Part shown: positions 7,524-15,692 of the stretch, piece by piece
Position numbering within the stretch: position 1 is the first letter of the stretch
Layout: the number at the start of each line of letters is the position of its first letter
NCBI GenBank assembly: GCA_046710445.1
Contig: JBKEHD010000015.1
Coordinates: 1 to 28,304 of the forward strand
DNA from: JBKEHD01 sp046710445
Lineage (GTDB): Bacteria > Pseudomonadota > Alphaproteobacteria > Rickettsiales > Midichloriaceae
DNA: 28,304 bases
Direction: 5' to 3'
Made by a program: the position numbers and the translations under genes
Notes under the pieces: generated by a model
Databases searched by the model: none
Seen by the model: only the letters and a program-made list of their open reading frames with translations
What the model was told of the DNA's origin: nothing

Positions 7524-8164
7524 TGTATTTTTTTTTCAATATTTTTTCCTATAAATGCTATAAATGCTACTATTATATAATAGAATATAGCGGCTACACA
7601 TAAAGGTTTGAAAAAATCATATTGTTCAGCAGATACAATTTGTGCTCTTCTCATTAAATCTGCCACACCAATTATTCCAATTACTGCAGATTCCTTTATT
7701 AAACTAATAATTTCATTTATTAATGATGGCAATATACTCTTCATAGCTTGAGGTAAAATTATCTCTTTCATCGTATCGTAATATGGTATTGATAAAGATT
7801 TTGCAGCTTCAAACTGTCCTTTATCAACTCCTTCAACGCCACCTCTGATTATTTCTGATACATATGCTGATGAATTTAATGATAGTGCTATTACACCTGC
7901 TACATATGTCGGTATATGCACATTTAATACTTCTGGCATCAAAAAATAAATGATAAATAATTGTAAAAGAAAGGGGGTGCCTCTAATAACGGAGATATAT
8001 ATTGCAATAATATAGTTTATATATTTATTTTTATAATAATATGTAAGCGTGATTAATATACCCAATAATATTCCAAATAATGCAGATACTATAGAATATT
8101 GAATTGTCAATAATGCACCTTTGGCTATATAAAGCACCCAATGATTTTCTAAATTTTGGAACAT
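7520..8164 (-). CDS. glnP: Polar amino-acid ABC transporter permease (GlnP-type)
   Basis: The 214-aa membrane protein belongs to the HisM/GlnP permease family. The EAA loop that docks the ATPase reads EAAKSLSIPYYDTMKEIILP followed by QA. The upstream segment VIRGTPFLLQLFIIYF is diagnostic of polar amino-acid permeases. About five hydrophobic helices are visible. With the overlapping ATPase gene it forms a transporter, presumably importing host-derived or environmental amino acids at the inner membrane. The 39-bp gap to the preceding membrane-anchored unknown suggests the same transcript. The length is normal and no damage is seen. Confidence 0.9.
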   Translation of the reverse strand: MFQNLENHWVLYIAKGALLTIQYSIVSALFGILLGILITLTYYYKNKYINYIIAIYISVIRGTPFLLQLFIIYFLMPEVLNVHIPTYVAGVIALSLNSSAYVSEIIRGGVEGVDKGQFEAAKSLSIPYYDTMKEIILPQAMKSILPSLINEIISLIKESAVIGIIGVADLMRRAQIVSAEQYDFFKPLCVAAIFYYIIVAFIAFIGKNIEKKIQ

Positions 8165-8203
8165 TATATCAACAAGTTAGATGATTTGCTTTTTGAACCA
8201 TGC

Positions 8204-9391
8204 TTATTCCTTTACAGACACAGTCTTTGCGTCTACCAATTTACCATATTGTTCAAGTAAGTTATGAAATGATTCATTATTAAACAAAAAGCTTTCTTTG
8301 CTTAATCTTTCAAGCTTTATACTCTTGTTATTTTCATCAAAAGATTTTTTTAGTAGATCTTCATATATAATTTCTATTGCTTTTTGTTGTTTTTCTGTAA
8401 ATTGATTAAGTCCCATCATTTCCATCAATTTTGCTTTTAAAATTACCTCATTATAAAATTTTGAATAAAAATTTAATAATTCATGAAAATTTTCTACCTT
8501 TAAATTTAAAATATAAAACGGCATAAATTGTGATTTTGTAAATATAAAATCCCCACTTAATAAAATTTTATATATATCGGTAGTCAATAATAATTCTTTT
8601 ATATCTAATTTAAATTCTGTTTCTTTGTCGCTTATATACTTATCTTGTATTTCTAGTGCTGGAGTTTTAAAATTATAATATAAATTGGCATTGATTTTAT
8701 AAGAATTAGATCCCATTTCTGACAATAAATCATAATATTTTTCAGAATTATTATTAGTATATTTCAGATTATTTATATTTAATTGTATTTCTACACCATC
8801 CGAATTTACAGTATTTAAATTTTTTATTTTTATTTGAGATTTATCTGCAGTATATAAAATTTGTTTTTCATTATTTTCTAAAAGTTTGAATGATTGATAC
8901 TTCGAAGATTCATACAATAATTGTTCTATATTATGTGCAAAATAATCTTGTATTTTCTTTACACCTTTATAGTTGTCGTCACTTAAATTCTTGAATTTTA
9001 TATATATTTCTGGTTGCTTTTCAAATTGATAAATATATGTGTGTTTCCCATTGGAATCATCAATATTTGTTGTCATTTTATCGGAACTTTGTATGTATAG
9101 ACTCTTTTCTTTATACTTACTATGAAATGTTATGAATTCAAAAAAAGTATCTTCTTTGTATCCAAATTTATCTTGTGCAAATTTTGGTGAAATTATTTTC
9201 CCATCTATATTCCAGAAAAAAATATTAGTATAATCTATATTCTTATAAGAAAATTTTATTCCTTGTTCAGATATCTTTTCTGATAAATAATTTATCTTAT
9301 CTTCCAATTTTTGTATGTGCATATATCTTAAAATATAATTACCAAATATTAAAAAGATAAGAAAAAAAGCGGTGTAAATTAATTTTTTCAT
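8204..9391 (-). CDS. Membrane-anchored protein of unknown function (possible DUF2125-like)
   Basis: The product is about 395 aa from the ATG at 9391, chosen because MKKLIYTAFFLIFLIFGNYI looks like a normal signal/anchor start; an ATG at 9400 adds three residues. After the N-terminal helix comes a short coiled-coil-like stretch (KLEDKINYLSEKISE). A long domain of alternating charged and hydrophobic residues, likely beta-rich, follows, and the C-terminus is helical. The overall style (anchor plus large beta-rich periplasmic domain containing LSEKISEQGIKFSYKNIDY) recalls the alphaproteobacterial DUF2125 family, but I cannot confirm it. It begins 24 bp after the 3' end of the tRNA-Arg gene and precedes glnP, so tRNA and mRNA may come from one transcript. 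Confidence 0.6.
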   Translation of the reverse strand: MKKLIYTAFFLIFLIFGNYILRYMHIQKLEDKINYLSEKISEQGIKFSYKNIDYTNIFFWNIDGKIISPKFAQDKFGYKEDTFFEFITFHSKYKEKSLYIQSSDKMTTNIDDSNGKHTYIYQFEKQPEIYIKFKNLSDDNYKGVKKIQDYFAHNIEQLLYESSKYQSFKLLENNEKQILYTADKSQIKIKNLNTVNSDGVEIQLNINNLKYTNNNSEKYYDLLSEMGSNSYKINANLYYNFKTPALEIQDKYISDKETEFKLDIKELLLTTDIYKILLSGDFIFTKSQFMPFYILNLKVENFHELLNFYSKFYNEVILKAKLMEMMGLNQFTEKQQKAIEIIYEDLLKKSFDENNKSIKLERLSKESFLFNNESFHNLLEQYGKLVDAKTVSVKE

Positions 9392-9414
9392 AATATGCAA
9401 TTCATTATTATTTA

Positions 9415-9491
9415 TGGTGCGCCCGAAAGGATTCGAACCCTTGGCCTTTAGATCCGTAATCTAACACTCTGTCCAGCTGAGCTACGGGCGC
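9415..9491 (-). tRNA. tRNA-Arg (anticodon ACG)
   Basis: On the minus strand a 77-nt cloverleaf can be drawn. The acceptor stem GCGCCCG pairs perfectly with CGGGCGC. It has a D arm with GCTC..GAGT, an anticodon stem TTAGA/TCTAA with loop TTACGGA giving anticodon ACG, a T arm with GTTCGAAT, and an encoded CCA end (9415-9417). ACG is the bacterial tRNA-Arg whose A34 becomes inosine and reads CGU/CGC/CGA. It sits between dnaQ and the membrane-anchored unknown, all on the same strand. Confidence 0.95.
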
Positions 9492-9532
9492 AATGTATTA
9501 TTTATATAAATAGCTAATGCTTATGTCAAAAC

Positions 9533-10210
9533 TTATTTACATTTTTTCCATAAAGGATTTTTCATATCATTGATTAAAGCTTCATGTTCTGCTTCTTCTT
9601 TATCTGAAATTTTAAAATTTCTATTTTCTACTTTTATAGAAATTTCACTTGGATTTAAATCCATTTCTTTTTCAAACTTTATATTTTTTTGTTTTTTATC
9701 GACAAGATTTATGTATACCATAGCCAATAGCTCTGCATCAATTAAAGCACCATGCTTATCTCTTGTATCTAAACTTATATTAAATTTTTTGCATAAAGCA
9801 TCAAGATTTGCAGGTGAACCAGGATATTTTTTTCTTGCAAGAAGTAAAGTATCAATAATATAATTCATTGATATCCTAGGTAATCCCGCTAAATGCAATT
9901 CATTATTGAGGAATCCCATATCAAATCTTGCATTATGAATTATAAGTTTTGTATCTTTAACAAAGCTTATAAAATCTTTTGCTATCTCCGAAAATGTAGG
10001 TTTATCTTCTAGAAATTCATTTGATATACCATGAACATTAAAAGCTCCAGGACTCACTTGTTTTCTTGTTTTTATATATGTATGAAAAAACTTACCAGTT
10101 TTCACCTTATCAATTAATTCTATACAACCTATTTCTATAAGTTTGTCCCCATTTTGATAACTCAGTCCTGTTGACTCTGTATCCAGTACAATTTCTCTTA
10201 AATTTGTCAT
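9533..10210 (-). CDS. dnaQ: DNA polymerase III epsilon subunit (3'-5' exonuclease)
   Basis: The 225-aa protein is a DEDDh exonuclease. Exo I is D10-T-E12-S in REIVLDTESTG, Exo II is HNARFDMGF with D97, and Exo III is KHGALIDAELL with H153 and D158. It proofreads for the replicative polymerase. The C-terminus of about 45 residues is variable and contains the ISIKVENR segment that may include the polymerase-binding motif. Its first 101 bp lie inside the 3' end of coaE in another frame, so the start is embedded in the upstream gene. The ATG at 10210 is the only sensible start because D10 follows at once. The length is normal for alphaproteobacterial DnaQ. Confidence 0.92.
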   Translation of the reverse strand: MTNLREIVLDTESTGLSYQNGDKLIEIGCIELIDKVKTGKFFHTYIKTRKQVSPGAFNVHGISNEFLEDKPTFSEIAKDFISFVKDTKLIIHNARFDMGFLNNELHLAGLPRISMNYIIDTLLLARKKYPGSPANLDALCKKFNISLDTRDKHGALIDAELLAMVYINLVDKKQKNIKFEKEMDLNPSEISIKVENRNFKISDKEEAEHEALINDMKNPLWKKCK

Positions 10211-10808
10211 GCAATAATATTTTTTTTAGTGTGTTTAGTATATAATTTTTATTTTCGTTGTAAATAAATAGGTCAAATTTATCACTTGTTTTATCAAAAG
10301 AAATTTGTGAATTTAATATAGATTCAAATTTTTCTTTAGATGACTTTGCTCTTGTATTATATCTTTTATACATAGTTTTGATAGAAGATGATAGATATAT
10401 TATATAATCAAAATATTTTTCTCTATTTTTCTCAAATAACAACGGTATTTCAATAACCAAAGATGTATTTTGATTTTTTTTGGTTTCTGTATGTAATTTT
10501 TTTAAATAAGTATTGGTTATTGGATGTAGTATTGACTCTAATTTTTTTAAATGCACATTATTTTGAAAAACTATTTTGCCTAAAATATCTCTAGATATTT
10601 CGTTGTTTACTACAGAGTCTGGGAATGCTTTTGCTACTTCATTTTTTAAATGATCATCTGTTAATAGCAATTTATGTATAAATTTATCCAAAGAAAATGT
10701 TCGAAAACCTCTGTTTTTGAAAAAATTTAATACAAAACTTTTTCCTGTACATATATTTCCTGTAATCGCTATGATTTTTCCATTTCTAGGGGATAATCTT
10801 TTCTTCAT
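10110..10808 (-). CDS. coaE: Dephospho-CoA kinase
   Basis: The 232-aa protein catalyses the last step of coenzyme A synthesis, phosphorylating the ribose 3'-OH of dephospho-CoA. It has the P-loop ITGNICTGKS (about residues 15-24), the SLDKFIHKLL segment in place of the usual D-D-x-x-H pattern, HPITNTYL, and the VIEIPLLFEK lid-region motif conserved in CoaE. The ATG stands directly after the TAG stop of the preceding gene. The last ~33 residues (after about KKILLHDKF) are encoded inside dnaQ and extend beyond the usual CoaE length of about 200. They are basic and low in hydrophobics and look like an incidental tail. Identity is good despite the divergent P-loop. Confidence 0.88.
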   Translation of the reverse strand: MKKRLSPRNGKIIAITGNICTGKSFVLNFFKNRGFRTFSLDKFIHKLLLTDDHLKNEVAKAFPDSVVNNEISRDILGKIVFQNNVHLKKLESILHPITNTYLKKLHTETKKNQNTSLVIEIPLLFEKNREKYFDYIIYLSSSIKTMYKRYNTRAKSSKEKFESILNSQISFDKTSDKFDLFIYNENKNYILNTLKKILLHDKFKRNCTGYRVNRTELSKWGQTYRNRLYRIN

Positions 10809-11876
10809 CTAAATTTTAGCCAAACTTAGATACCATAATTCTTTATCTTTATTTACCAAAATCCCTTTTTCCGCTAATAATTCTTTAAAGCTTATTGAGG
10901 GAATCGTATATTCCACTTCAACTTCTATATAGTCCAATGTAGTTTTTGTAATTTTATAATTTTTTATTTGTGGCATATTTTTAAATTCTTGCTGTATAAC
11001 AGTCCATACCTTTGGTGTTTCTGTCCTGATTTTGATTTTTGATGTAAACAAAATAGTTTGGTTAAATGATTTTATTCCTTTCCATTCAGAGTCAATTCTT
11101 TCTAATACCTCATCAACCGCTCTTTTAAAAAAGGCATCTTTAGTTTCTTTGAAATTTTTTCTTGAAATAAAATATTTTAATTCATCTTTTTCATCTGATA
11201 AAAATCGTAAAGTAAATTCTAAATTTGAATCATTAAGCTCAGCAAAGATTACAATCAAATCTTTAGAATTATATTCTTTCAGTAATTTGTAGAATTCATT
11301 ATATGGTTTGAATAAAGCTTTTAATGGGTTATTTATGGATGTTGATAAATTGTTGTTATATATTGATAATCTTAGTAAGCCAAATGTATCCTCTATATTT
11401 AGCCAAGTATGTCTCCAATCTTTTTTTAAGATAACGCTATGTTTATTATTTTTTTCGTAAAATAAAGGTAAAACTAAAATATTTTCAGAATATTCCATTC
11501 TGTATCTGATTCCGTATTTATTTAGTATATTTGTTATTTTTTGTTTATCAAAATAGACATAGACTTTTGCCATATAGGAATGGTGTGTCATTCTTTCATC
11601 ATGTGGTATGATTTTTTTTATTGCATTAATAATCTCAAAATTTCTTACTTTATAAATTTTATTTTTTTGAGAGAATGGGATAACCTTCATTGCTACATCT
11701 TTAAAGGCATATAACGTTGCTTTATCTAATGCAAAAATTTTAGAATCATTTAAATTGCCTGCATCATAAGATGTTTCAATTCCTTTTGCAGAGAAAAAAT
11801 CATCTAAATTTTCCGCATTACTTATTGTATTTAAAGAAAGAACTAACAAAAATATTATACTAATTTTTTTTATCAT
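10809..11876 (-). CDS. Secreted protein of unknown function (DUF2066-like)
   Basis: From the ATG at 11876 the product has a clear signal peptide (KKISIIFLLVLSLNTISNA, cleavage expected before EN). An ATG at 11891 adds five residues. The mature part begins with an alpha-helical A-x3-KA-x2-YAFKDVAMKV stretch and the strand KVYVYFDKQKITNILNKYGI, and later has AVDEVLERIDSEWK. These fit the DUF2066 pattern of envelope proteins found in Proteobacteria. No catalytic motif is visible. It heads the leftward operon with coaE (ATG directly after its TAG) and dnaQ. The family call is tentative; the export signal is clear. Confidence 0.6.
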   Translation of the reverse strand: MIKKISIIFLLVLSLNTISNAENLDDFFSAKGIETSYDAGNLNDSKIFALDKATLYAFKDVAMKVIPFSQKNKIYKVRNFEIINAIKKIIPHDERMTHHSYMAKVYVYFDKQKITNILNKYGIRYRMEYSENILVLPLFYEKNNKHSVILKKDWRHTWLNIEDTFGLLRLSIYNNNLSTSINNPLKALFKPYNEFYKLLKEYNSKDLIVIFAELNDSNLEFTLRFLSDEKDELKYFISRKNFKETKDAFFKRAVDEVLERIDSEWKGIKSFNQTILFTSKIKIRTETPKVWTVIQQEFKNMPQIKNYKITKTTLDYIEVEVEYTIPSISFKELLAEKGILVNKDKELWYLSLAKI

Positions 11877-11928
11877 ATTATTAATTAACAAAATTTTATT
11901 TACAGATAATCTATTTGAAATAGAATAG

Positions 11929-11947
11929 TATTCTTTACAAAAGAATA
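11929..11947. repeat. Perfect 8-bp inverted repeat between divergent genes
   Basis: TATTCTTT (11929-11936) and AAAGAATA (11940-11947) flank a 3-nt centre ACA. The element lies in the short region between the divergent DUF2066-like gene (start 11876) and xseA (start 11960). On the minus strand it fills most of the 17-bp spacer of a weak candidate promoter (TTGTAT read from 11953-11948, TACTAT from 11930-11925). It could be an operator or the stem of an xseA leader hairpin. Confidence 0.55.
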
Positions 11948-11959
11948 ATACAATAAAAA

Positions 11960-13375
11960 ATGTTTTTGGAAAGTGAACAAATTACTAATGAAGAGACTGT
12001 AAAAACTTATAGTATCACTGAAATCTCACTTATACTAAAAAAAACTATTGAATCTACATTTTCAGATTTAGTTATTAAAGGTGAAATTTCTGGAATAAAA
12101 ATTGCAAGTTCAGGACATGTATATTTTTCTTTGAAAGATCAAAATTCTGTATTAAATGCAATTTGTTGGAGAGGTGTAGCTAAGCAATTCCCATTGCAAT
12201 TTGAAGAAGGAATGGAAATTATTTGTAAAGGAGGTATAAGTACATATCCAGGAAGATCTAATTATCAAATTATAGTTAAAGAGATAAAATTAGCTGGAGA
12301 AGGCTTGTTGTTAGCTAAACTTGAAGAAAGAAAGAAGAGATTAGAAAAAAATGGTTTTTTTGATGAGAAATATAAAAAAGCAATTCCAAGAATTCCTAAA
12401 AAAGTAGGTGTAATCACATCTTTGCAAGGGGCTGTAATTAAAGATATATTACATAGATTAAAGGATAGATTCCCAGTAGAAGTTCTTATTTGGGACGTAA
12501 TAGTGCAAGGTAATGAAGCTGCTGGTTATATTACTGAAGCTATTGAAAGGATGAATGATTTGCCAAATCATATCACTCCTCCTGATGTGATTATTGTTGC
12601 ACGAGGAGGGGGGTCTATTGAAGATTTATGGGCATTTAATGAAGAATTAGTTGTTAATGCAGTTTTCAAATCTAAAATCCCAATTGTTTCTGCAATAGGA
12701 CATGAAACAGATACTACATTAATAGATATGGTAGCAGATTTACGTGCTCCAACTCCTACAGCAGCAGCAGAATTTATTACCCCAGATAAAAAAGAGATAA
12801 TAAATAACACAATAATGTTACTTAGTAATCTGAATAATAAGATGAGGCTGTATATCAGGACAAAGGATAATGAGCTTAAAGAAGGGTTTTGGAGATTAAC
12901 AAAAAATGTGGACAAAATTCAAAAATTAAGTATGCAAATAGAAAGTTTAAAAAGAAGTTTGAAATTGGCTTTATCAACATGCTTTAAAGTTTTTGATTAT
13001 CAAGTAGGATCAATGAAACTTCCTATTTTTCAGCTAGAAAGATTAGTATCTAATAAAGAAGATGAAGTTATGAGATACAAATGGCAAATAGAAAAATTGT
13101 TGCAAAATAGATTAGATATTATAAATAATCATTTAATATCAATGAAAAAATTACTTTTTTCATATAATCCTCAAAATATTTTAAAGAAGGGATATGCCAT
13201 TATTACCGATAAGGATGGAGATATATTAAAATCATCAAAACAAGATTGCTACGATACTTCTATAGAGATTAAATTTTATGATGGAATTATAAAAGGGGTA
13301 TTGAGTAAAAATAAGATTAATAAAAAAACATATAATTCAAAAAAAGAACCTTTTAACTTGAAAATAAAATTTTAA
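11960..13375 (+). CDS. xseA: Exodeoxyribonuclease VII large subunit
   Basis: The 471-aa protein has the N-terminal OB-fold domain (VIKGEISGIKIASSGHVYFS, LKDQNSVLNAICWRG). The catalytic domain carries the XseA motifs VGVITSLQGAVIKDILHRL, ARGGGSIEDLWAFNEE, VSAIGHETDTTLIDMVAD and RAPTPTAAAEF. A long coiled-coil C-terminus follows. With the small subunit XseB (not in this window) it degrades single-stranded DNA in both directions during repair. The ATG at 11960 has no clear Shine-Dalgarno sequence. The basic extension after the GVLSKNK region is lineage-specific. A hairpin 35 bp downstream may end the transcript or belong to the flgF leader. Confidence 0.95.
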   Translation: MFLESEQITNEETVKTYSITEISLILKKTIESTFSDLVIKGEISGIKIASSGHVYFSLKDQNSVLNAICWRGVAKQFPLQFEEGMEIICKGGISTYPGRSNYQIIVKEIKLAGEGLLLAKLEERKKRLEKNGFFDEKYKKAIPRIPKKVGVITSLQGAVIKDILHRLKDRFPVEVLIWDVIVQGNEAAGYITEAIERMNDLPNHITPPDVIIVARGGGSIEDLWAFNEELVVNAVFKSKIPIVSAIGHETDTTLIDMVADLRAPTPTAAAEFITPDKKEIINNTIMLLSNLNNKMRLYIRTKDNELKEGFWRLTKNVDKIQKLSMQIESLKRSLKLALSTCFKVFDYQVGSMKLPIFQLERLVSNKEDEVMRYKWQIEKLLQNRLDIINNHLISMKKLLFSYNPQNILKKGYAIITDKDGDILKSSKQDCYDTSIEIKFYDGIIKGVLSKNKINKKTYNSKKEPFNLKIKF

Positions 13376-13410
13376 GAAGTATCATATATGAAGTGGTGTG
13401 CTTGAGTGAG

Positions 13411-13447
13411 CAGTCAGGTGTTTAATCACCTTCTGTTTATACGAAGG
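13411..13447 (+). promoter_or_regulatory. Two mutually exclusive hairpins in the flgF leader (attenuator-like)
   Basis: Hairpin A pairs CAG (13411-13413) and AGGTG (13416-13420) with CACCT (13427-13431) and CTG (13433-13435). Hairpin B pairs ACCTTC (13428-13433) with GAAGGT (13443-13448). The right arm of A overlaps the left arm of B, so only one can form at a time. Hairpin A is followed by only TTTAT, so it is a weak terminator at best. The element separates xseA from the flgFGAH operon. Confidence 0.4.
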
Positions 13448-13471
13448 TTATTATAATATAATTTATATGAG

Positions 13472-14185
13472 ATGGATAATAGTATTTATACTACGCTTTC
13501 AAACCAAATTGCTTTAAGTGATGAGATAGATATACGTGCTAATAATATGGCAAATATCTCAACTGATGGTTTCAAGAAGGACATGCAGGTTATGTCTAGT
13601 TATATAAGCAAAGATAAAAACTCTAATCTGAAGATGCCTGATGATATTTCTACAGTTTCTGATTTTACTGCAGGGAGTCTAAAGCAAACTACGAGACCTT
13701 TAGATGTAGCCATAAATGGAAATGGGTTTTTCATGATAGAAACTCCAAATGGAGTGAGGTATTCGAGAAGTGGTAATTTTTTGATAAATAATGAAAGTTC
13801 ATTAATCGATATGCAGGGGAATTTTGTATTATCTCAAGATGGAGATCAAATTCAAATTCCAACAAGTACCCAAAATCTTTTTATCAATAAAACTGGAAAA
13901 ATATTCGCAAATAATCAAGAGATTGGCAGTCTTGGTGTTGTAGATTTTGAAAATAAAAAAATGCTAAGAAAAACTGGTAATGGATATTTCACTTCAGAAA
14001 TTGAGGCTGAAGAACCACTTGGAAATTCACAAGTTCTTCAGGGGTATTTGGAAGAATCTAATACAAATTCAATACTTGAAACAACTAAATTAATAGATGT
14101 TCAAAAGCGATCTACCATGGGCTACAATTTGATATCAGATATGTATCTTATGCAAAGAAATTCTTACAAAACAATTAGTAAATAA
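13472..14185 (+). CDS. flgF: Flagellar basal-body rod protein FlgF
   Basis: The 237-aa protein has the rod-protein N-terminus (LSNQIALSDEIDIRANNMAN followed by ISTDGFK) and the central VAINGNGFFMIETPNGVRYSR motif. The C-terminal helix ETTKLIDVQKRSTMGYNLIS is shared by FlgF and FlgG. It forms part of the proximal rod of the periplasmic flagellar axle. It is recognised as FlgF rather than FlgG by the shorter length and by its place before flgG, the usual alphaproteobacterial order. It is the first gene of a long co-directional run and is 12 bp from flgG. Only a weak GAG precedes the ATG. Confidence 0.9.
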   Translation: MDNSIYTTLSNQIALSDEIDIRANNMANISTDGFKKDMQVMSSYISKDKNSNLKMPDDISTVSDFTAGSLKQTTRPLDVAINGNGFFMIETPNGVRYSRSGNFLINNESSLIDMQGNFVLSQDGDQIQIPTSTQNLFINKTGKIFANNQEIGSLGVVDFENKKMLRKTGNGYFTSEIEAEEPLGNSQVLQGYLEESNTNSILETTKLIDVQKRSTMGYNLISDMYLMQRNSYKTISK

Positions 14186-14197
14186 AGGTAATAAAAA

Positions 14198-15001
14198 ATG
14201 ACCGATAGGGCTATGAACATTGCAGCTACAGGAATGAGAGCGCAAGAGAAAAATGTTGATACATCAGCTAATAATTTAGCAAACTCTAATACAACAGGAT
14301 TTAAAAAAAGTGTAGCACAGTTTACCGATTTGGGATATCAAACAGCAAAAAGTCCTGGAGATGGTAGTCCAGAAGGATTGCAATTTGGACTTGGTACAGA
14401 TGTTTTAGCAAATTCCATAAATTTTACCCCTGGTGAAAGTATATCATCAGAAGGTAATCCATTGAGTTTACAAATACAGGATAATAATGGATCAGCTTTT
14501 TTTGTTATAAATCTTCCAAATGGGGAACAAGCCTATACTAGAGATGGTAGATTTACATTAAATAAAGAAGGTGTAATTGTTACATTAGAAGGCAATGTAG
14601 TTGAACCACAAACCGAAATCCAAGCCAATCTAAAAGATAATATAATGATTGATTCTAATGGTAATATAAAGATTAAAACTATAGGTGAAGAAGATGATGC
14701 AGAGCCTCAAATTATTGGACAAATTGCATTAGCGACATTTGTAAATAAACATGGTTTAGAGCAGAGTGGTGGTGGTTTATTCAAAGCAACTGGTTCATCT
14801 GGTGACACAATATTAGGGGTTGCTGGAGAAGGAGATTTTTCAAATGTTTCTGTGAAACAATTTTATCTTGAGTCATCTAATAGTAATTCATTAAACGATA
14901 TTACCAATTTAATAAAATCACAAAGAGCATATGGCATGAATTCCAAAGTAATTCAAACTGCGGAAAGAATGGGAGAAGATTTAGCAAGAATGAAAGGTTA
15001 A
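14198..15001 (+). CDS. flgG: Flagellar distal rod protein FlgG
   Basis: The 267-aa protein is a full-length FlgG. Its N-terminal helix contains ATGMRAQEKNVDTSANNLAN followed by SNTTGFKK, then comes the segment YQTAKSPGDGSPEGLQFGLG with the central AFFVINLPNGEQAYTRDGRF. The C-terminus is ESSNSNSLNDITNLIKSQRA. It builds the distal rod between the export gate and the hook. It lies 12 bp after flgF and 4 bp before flgA, consistent with one mRNA. No damage is seen, which suggests that selection still keeps the rod proteins. Confidence 0.95.
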   Translation: MTDRAMNIAATGMRAQEKNVDTSANNLANSNTTGFKKSVAQFTDLGYQTAKSPGDGSPEGLQFGLGTDVLANSINFTPGESISSEGNPLSLQIQDNNGSAFFVINLPNGEQAYTRDGRFTLNKEGVIVTLEGNVVEPQTEIQANLKDNIMIDSNGNIKIKTIGEEDDAEPQIIGQIALATFVNKHGLEQSGGGLFKATGSSGDTILGVAGEGDFSNVSVKQFYLESSNSNSLNDITNLIKSQRAYGMNSKVIQTAERMGEDLARMKG

Positions 15002-15005
15002 TTTA

Positions 15006-15686
15006 GTGAAATTAAAAGTATTTAATTGTCTTGTTGTAGCATTGCTTGTTACTTTTTTATCTTGTAACAGCAATGCGCAAAATTTAGATGACATTAAGGA
15101 TTTGGTTGAAAAAAAGCTTGATACAAAAGATAATTACAAAACAAAACTATCTTTTGACCAATCTAGTTATAACAAATTTCAAGAAATAGAGGATATTGAA
15201 TTTTTAGATTTTACCAAAAAGAATTTTGACTCTTTATTAATAAATGTATCAATTGGAGATAAAAGATATAATATAGCAGCTAAGATTTATAGATATTTAA
15301 ATGTTCCGGTGGCTAAAAATGATATTGTAAACGGACAATTAATTACTGATGAGTATATCGATATGGAAGATGTTTTATTAAATAAAATTTCTAAAGATAT
15401 TATAGTGAAAAATGATAAAATTATTGGTATGATGAGTAGGAGATTGATAAAAAAAGGAAATACATTTAAAAACACTGATTTAAAAAAAGATATTGTTATT
15501 GCAAGAGGTGAAATAGTTAATTTAAAATTTTCACGCAATAATTTAGAAATTACTACCGTTGCTAAAACATTATCTGAAGGAAGTGCAGGTGATCTTATAA
15601 AATTAAAAGTACTGGAGTCTGGAAAAGTGATTATGGGGACAATCATAGATTCTTCTAGCGTTGAGATGAAAAATAATGAATTTTAG
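15006..15686 (+). CDS. flgA: Flagellar P-ring assembly chaperone FlgA
   Basis: The 226-aa product starts with a GTG at 15006 and a signal peptide (KLKVFNCLVVALLVTFLSCN, cleavage possibly after SNA). The C-terminal SAF-like domain contains VPVAKNDIVNGQLITDEYID, SRRLIKKGNTFKNTDL and SAGDLIKLKVLESGKVIMG, the FlgA signature. FlgA helps FlgI form the P ring in the periplasm. The LLVTFLSC stretch could also be read as a lipobox, but FlgA proteins are usually soluble. It is 4 bp from flgG and 6 bp from flgH. flgI is not in the window. Confidence 0.85.
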   Translation: MKLKVFNCLVVALLVTFLSCNSNAQNLDDIKDLVEKKLDTKDNYKTKLSFDQSSYNKFQEIEDIEFLDFTKKNFDSLLINVSIGDKRYNIAAKIYRYLNVPVAKNDIVNGQLITDEYIDMEDVLLNKISKDIIVKNDKIIGMMSRRLIKKGNTFKNTDLKKDIVIARGEIVNLKFSRNNLEITTVAKTLSEGSAGDLIKLKVLESGKVIMGTIIDSSSVEMKNNEF

Positions 15687-15692
15687 AAAAAA

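Noticed and set aside
9415..9491. tRNA-Arg as an integration site of a mobile element
   Set aside because: No integrase, no repeated tRNA 3' end and no foreign segment next to it.
12568..12915. 115-aa reverse-strand frame inside xseA
   Set aside because: Covers catalytic motifs of xseA in antisense; hydrophobic stretches come from the complement of charged helices.
15287..15646. 119-aa hydrophobic reverse-strand frame inside flgA
   Set aside because: Antisense shadow of the FlgA domain, no independent evidence.
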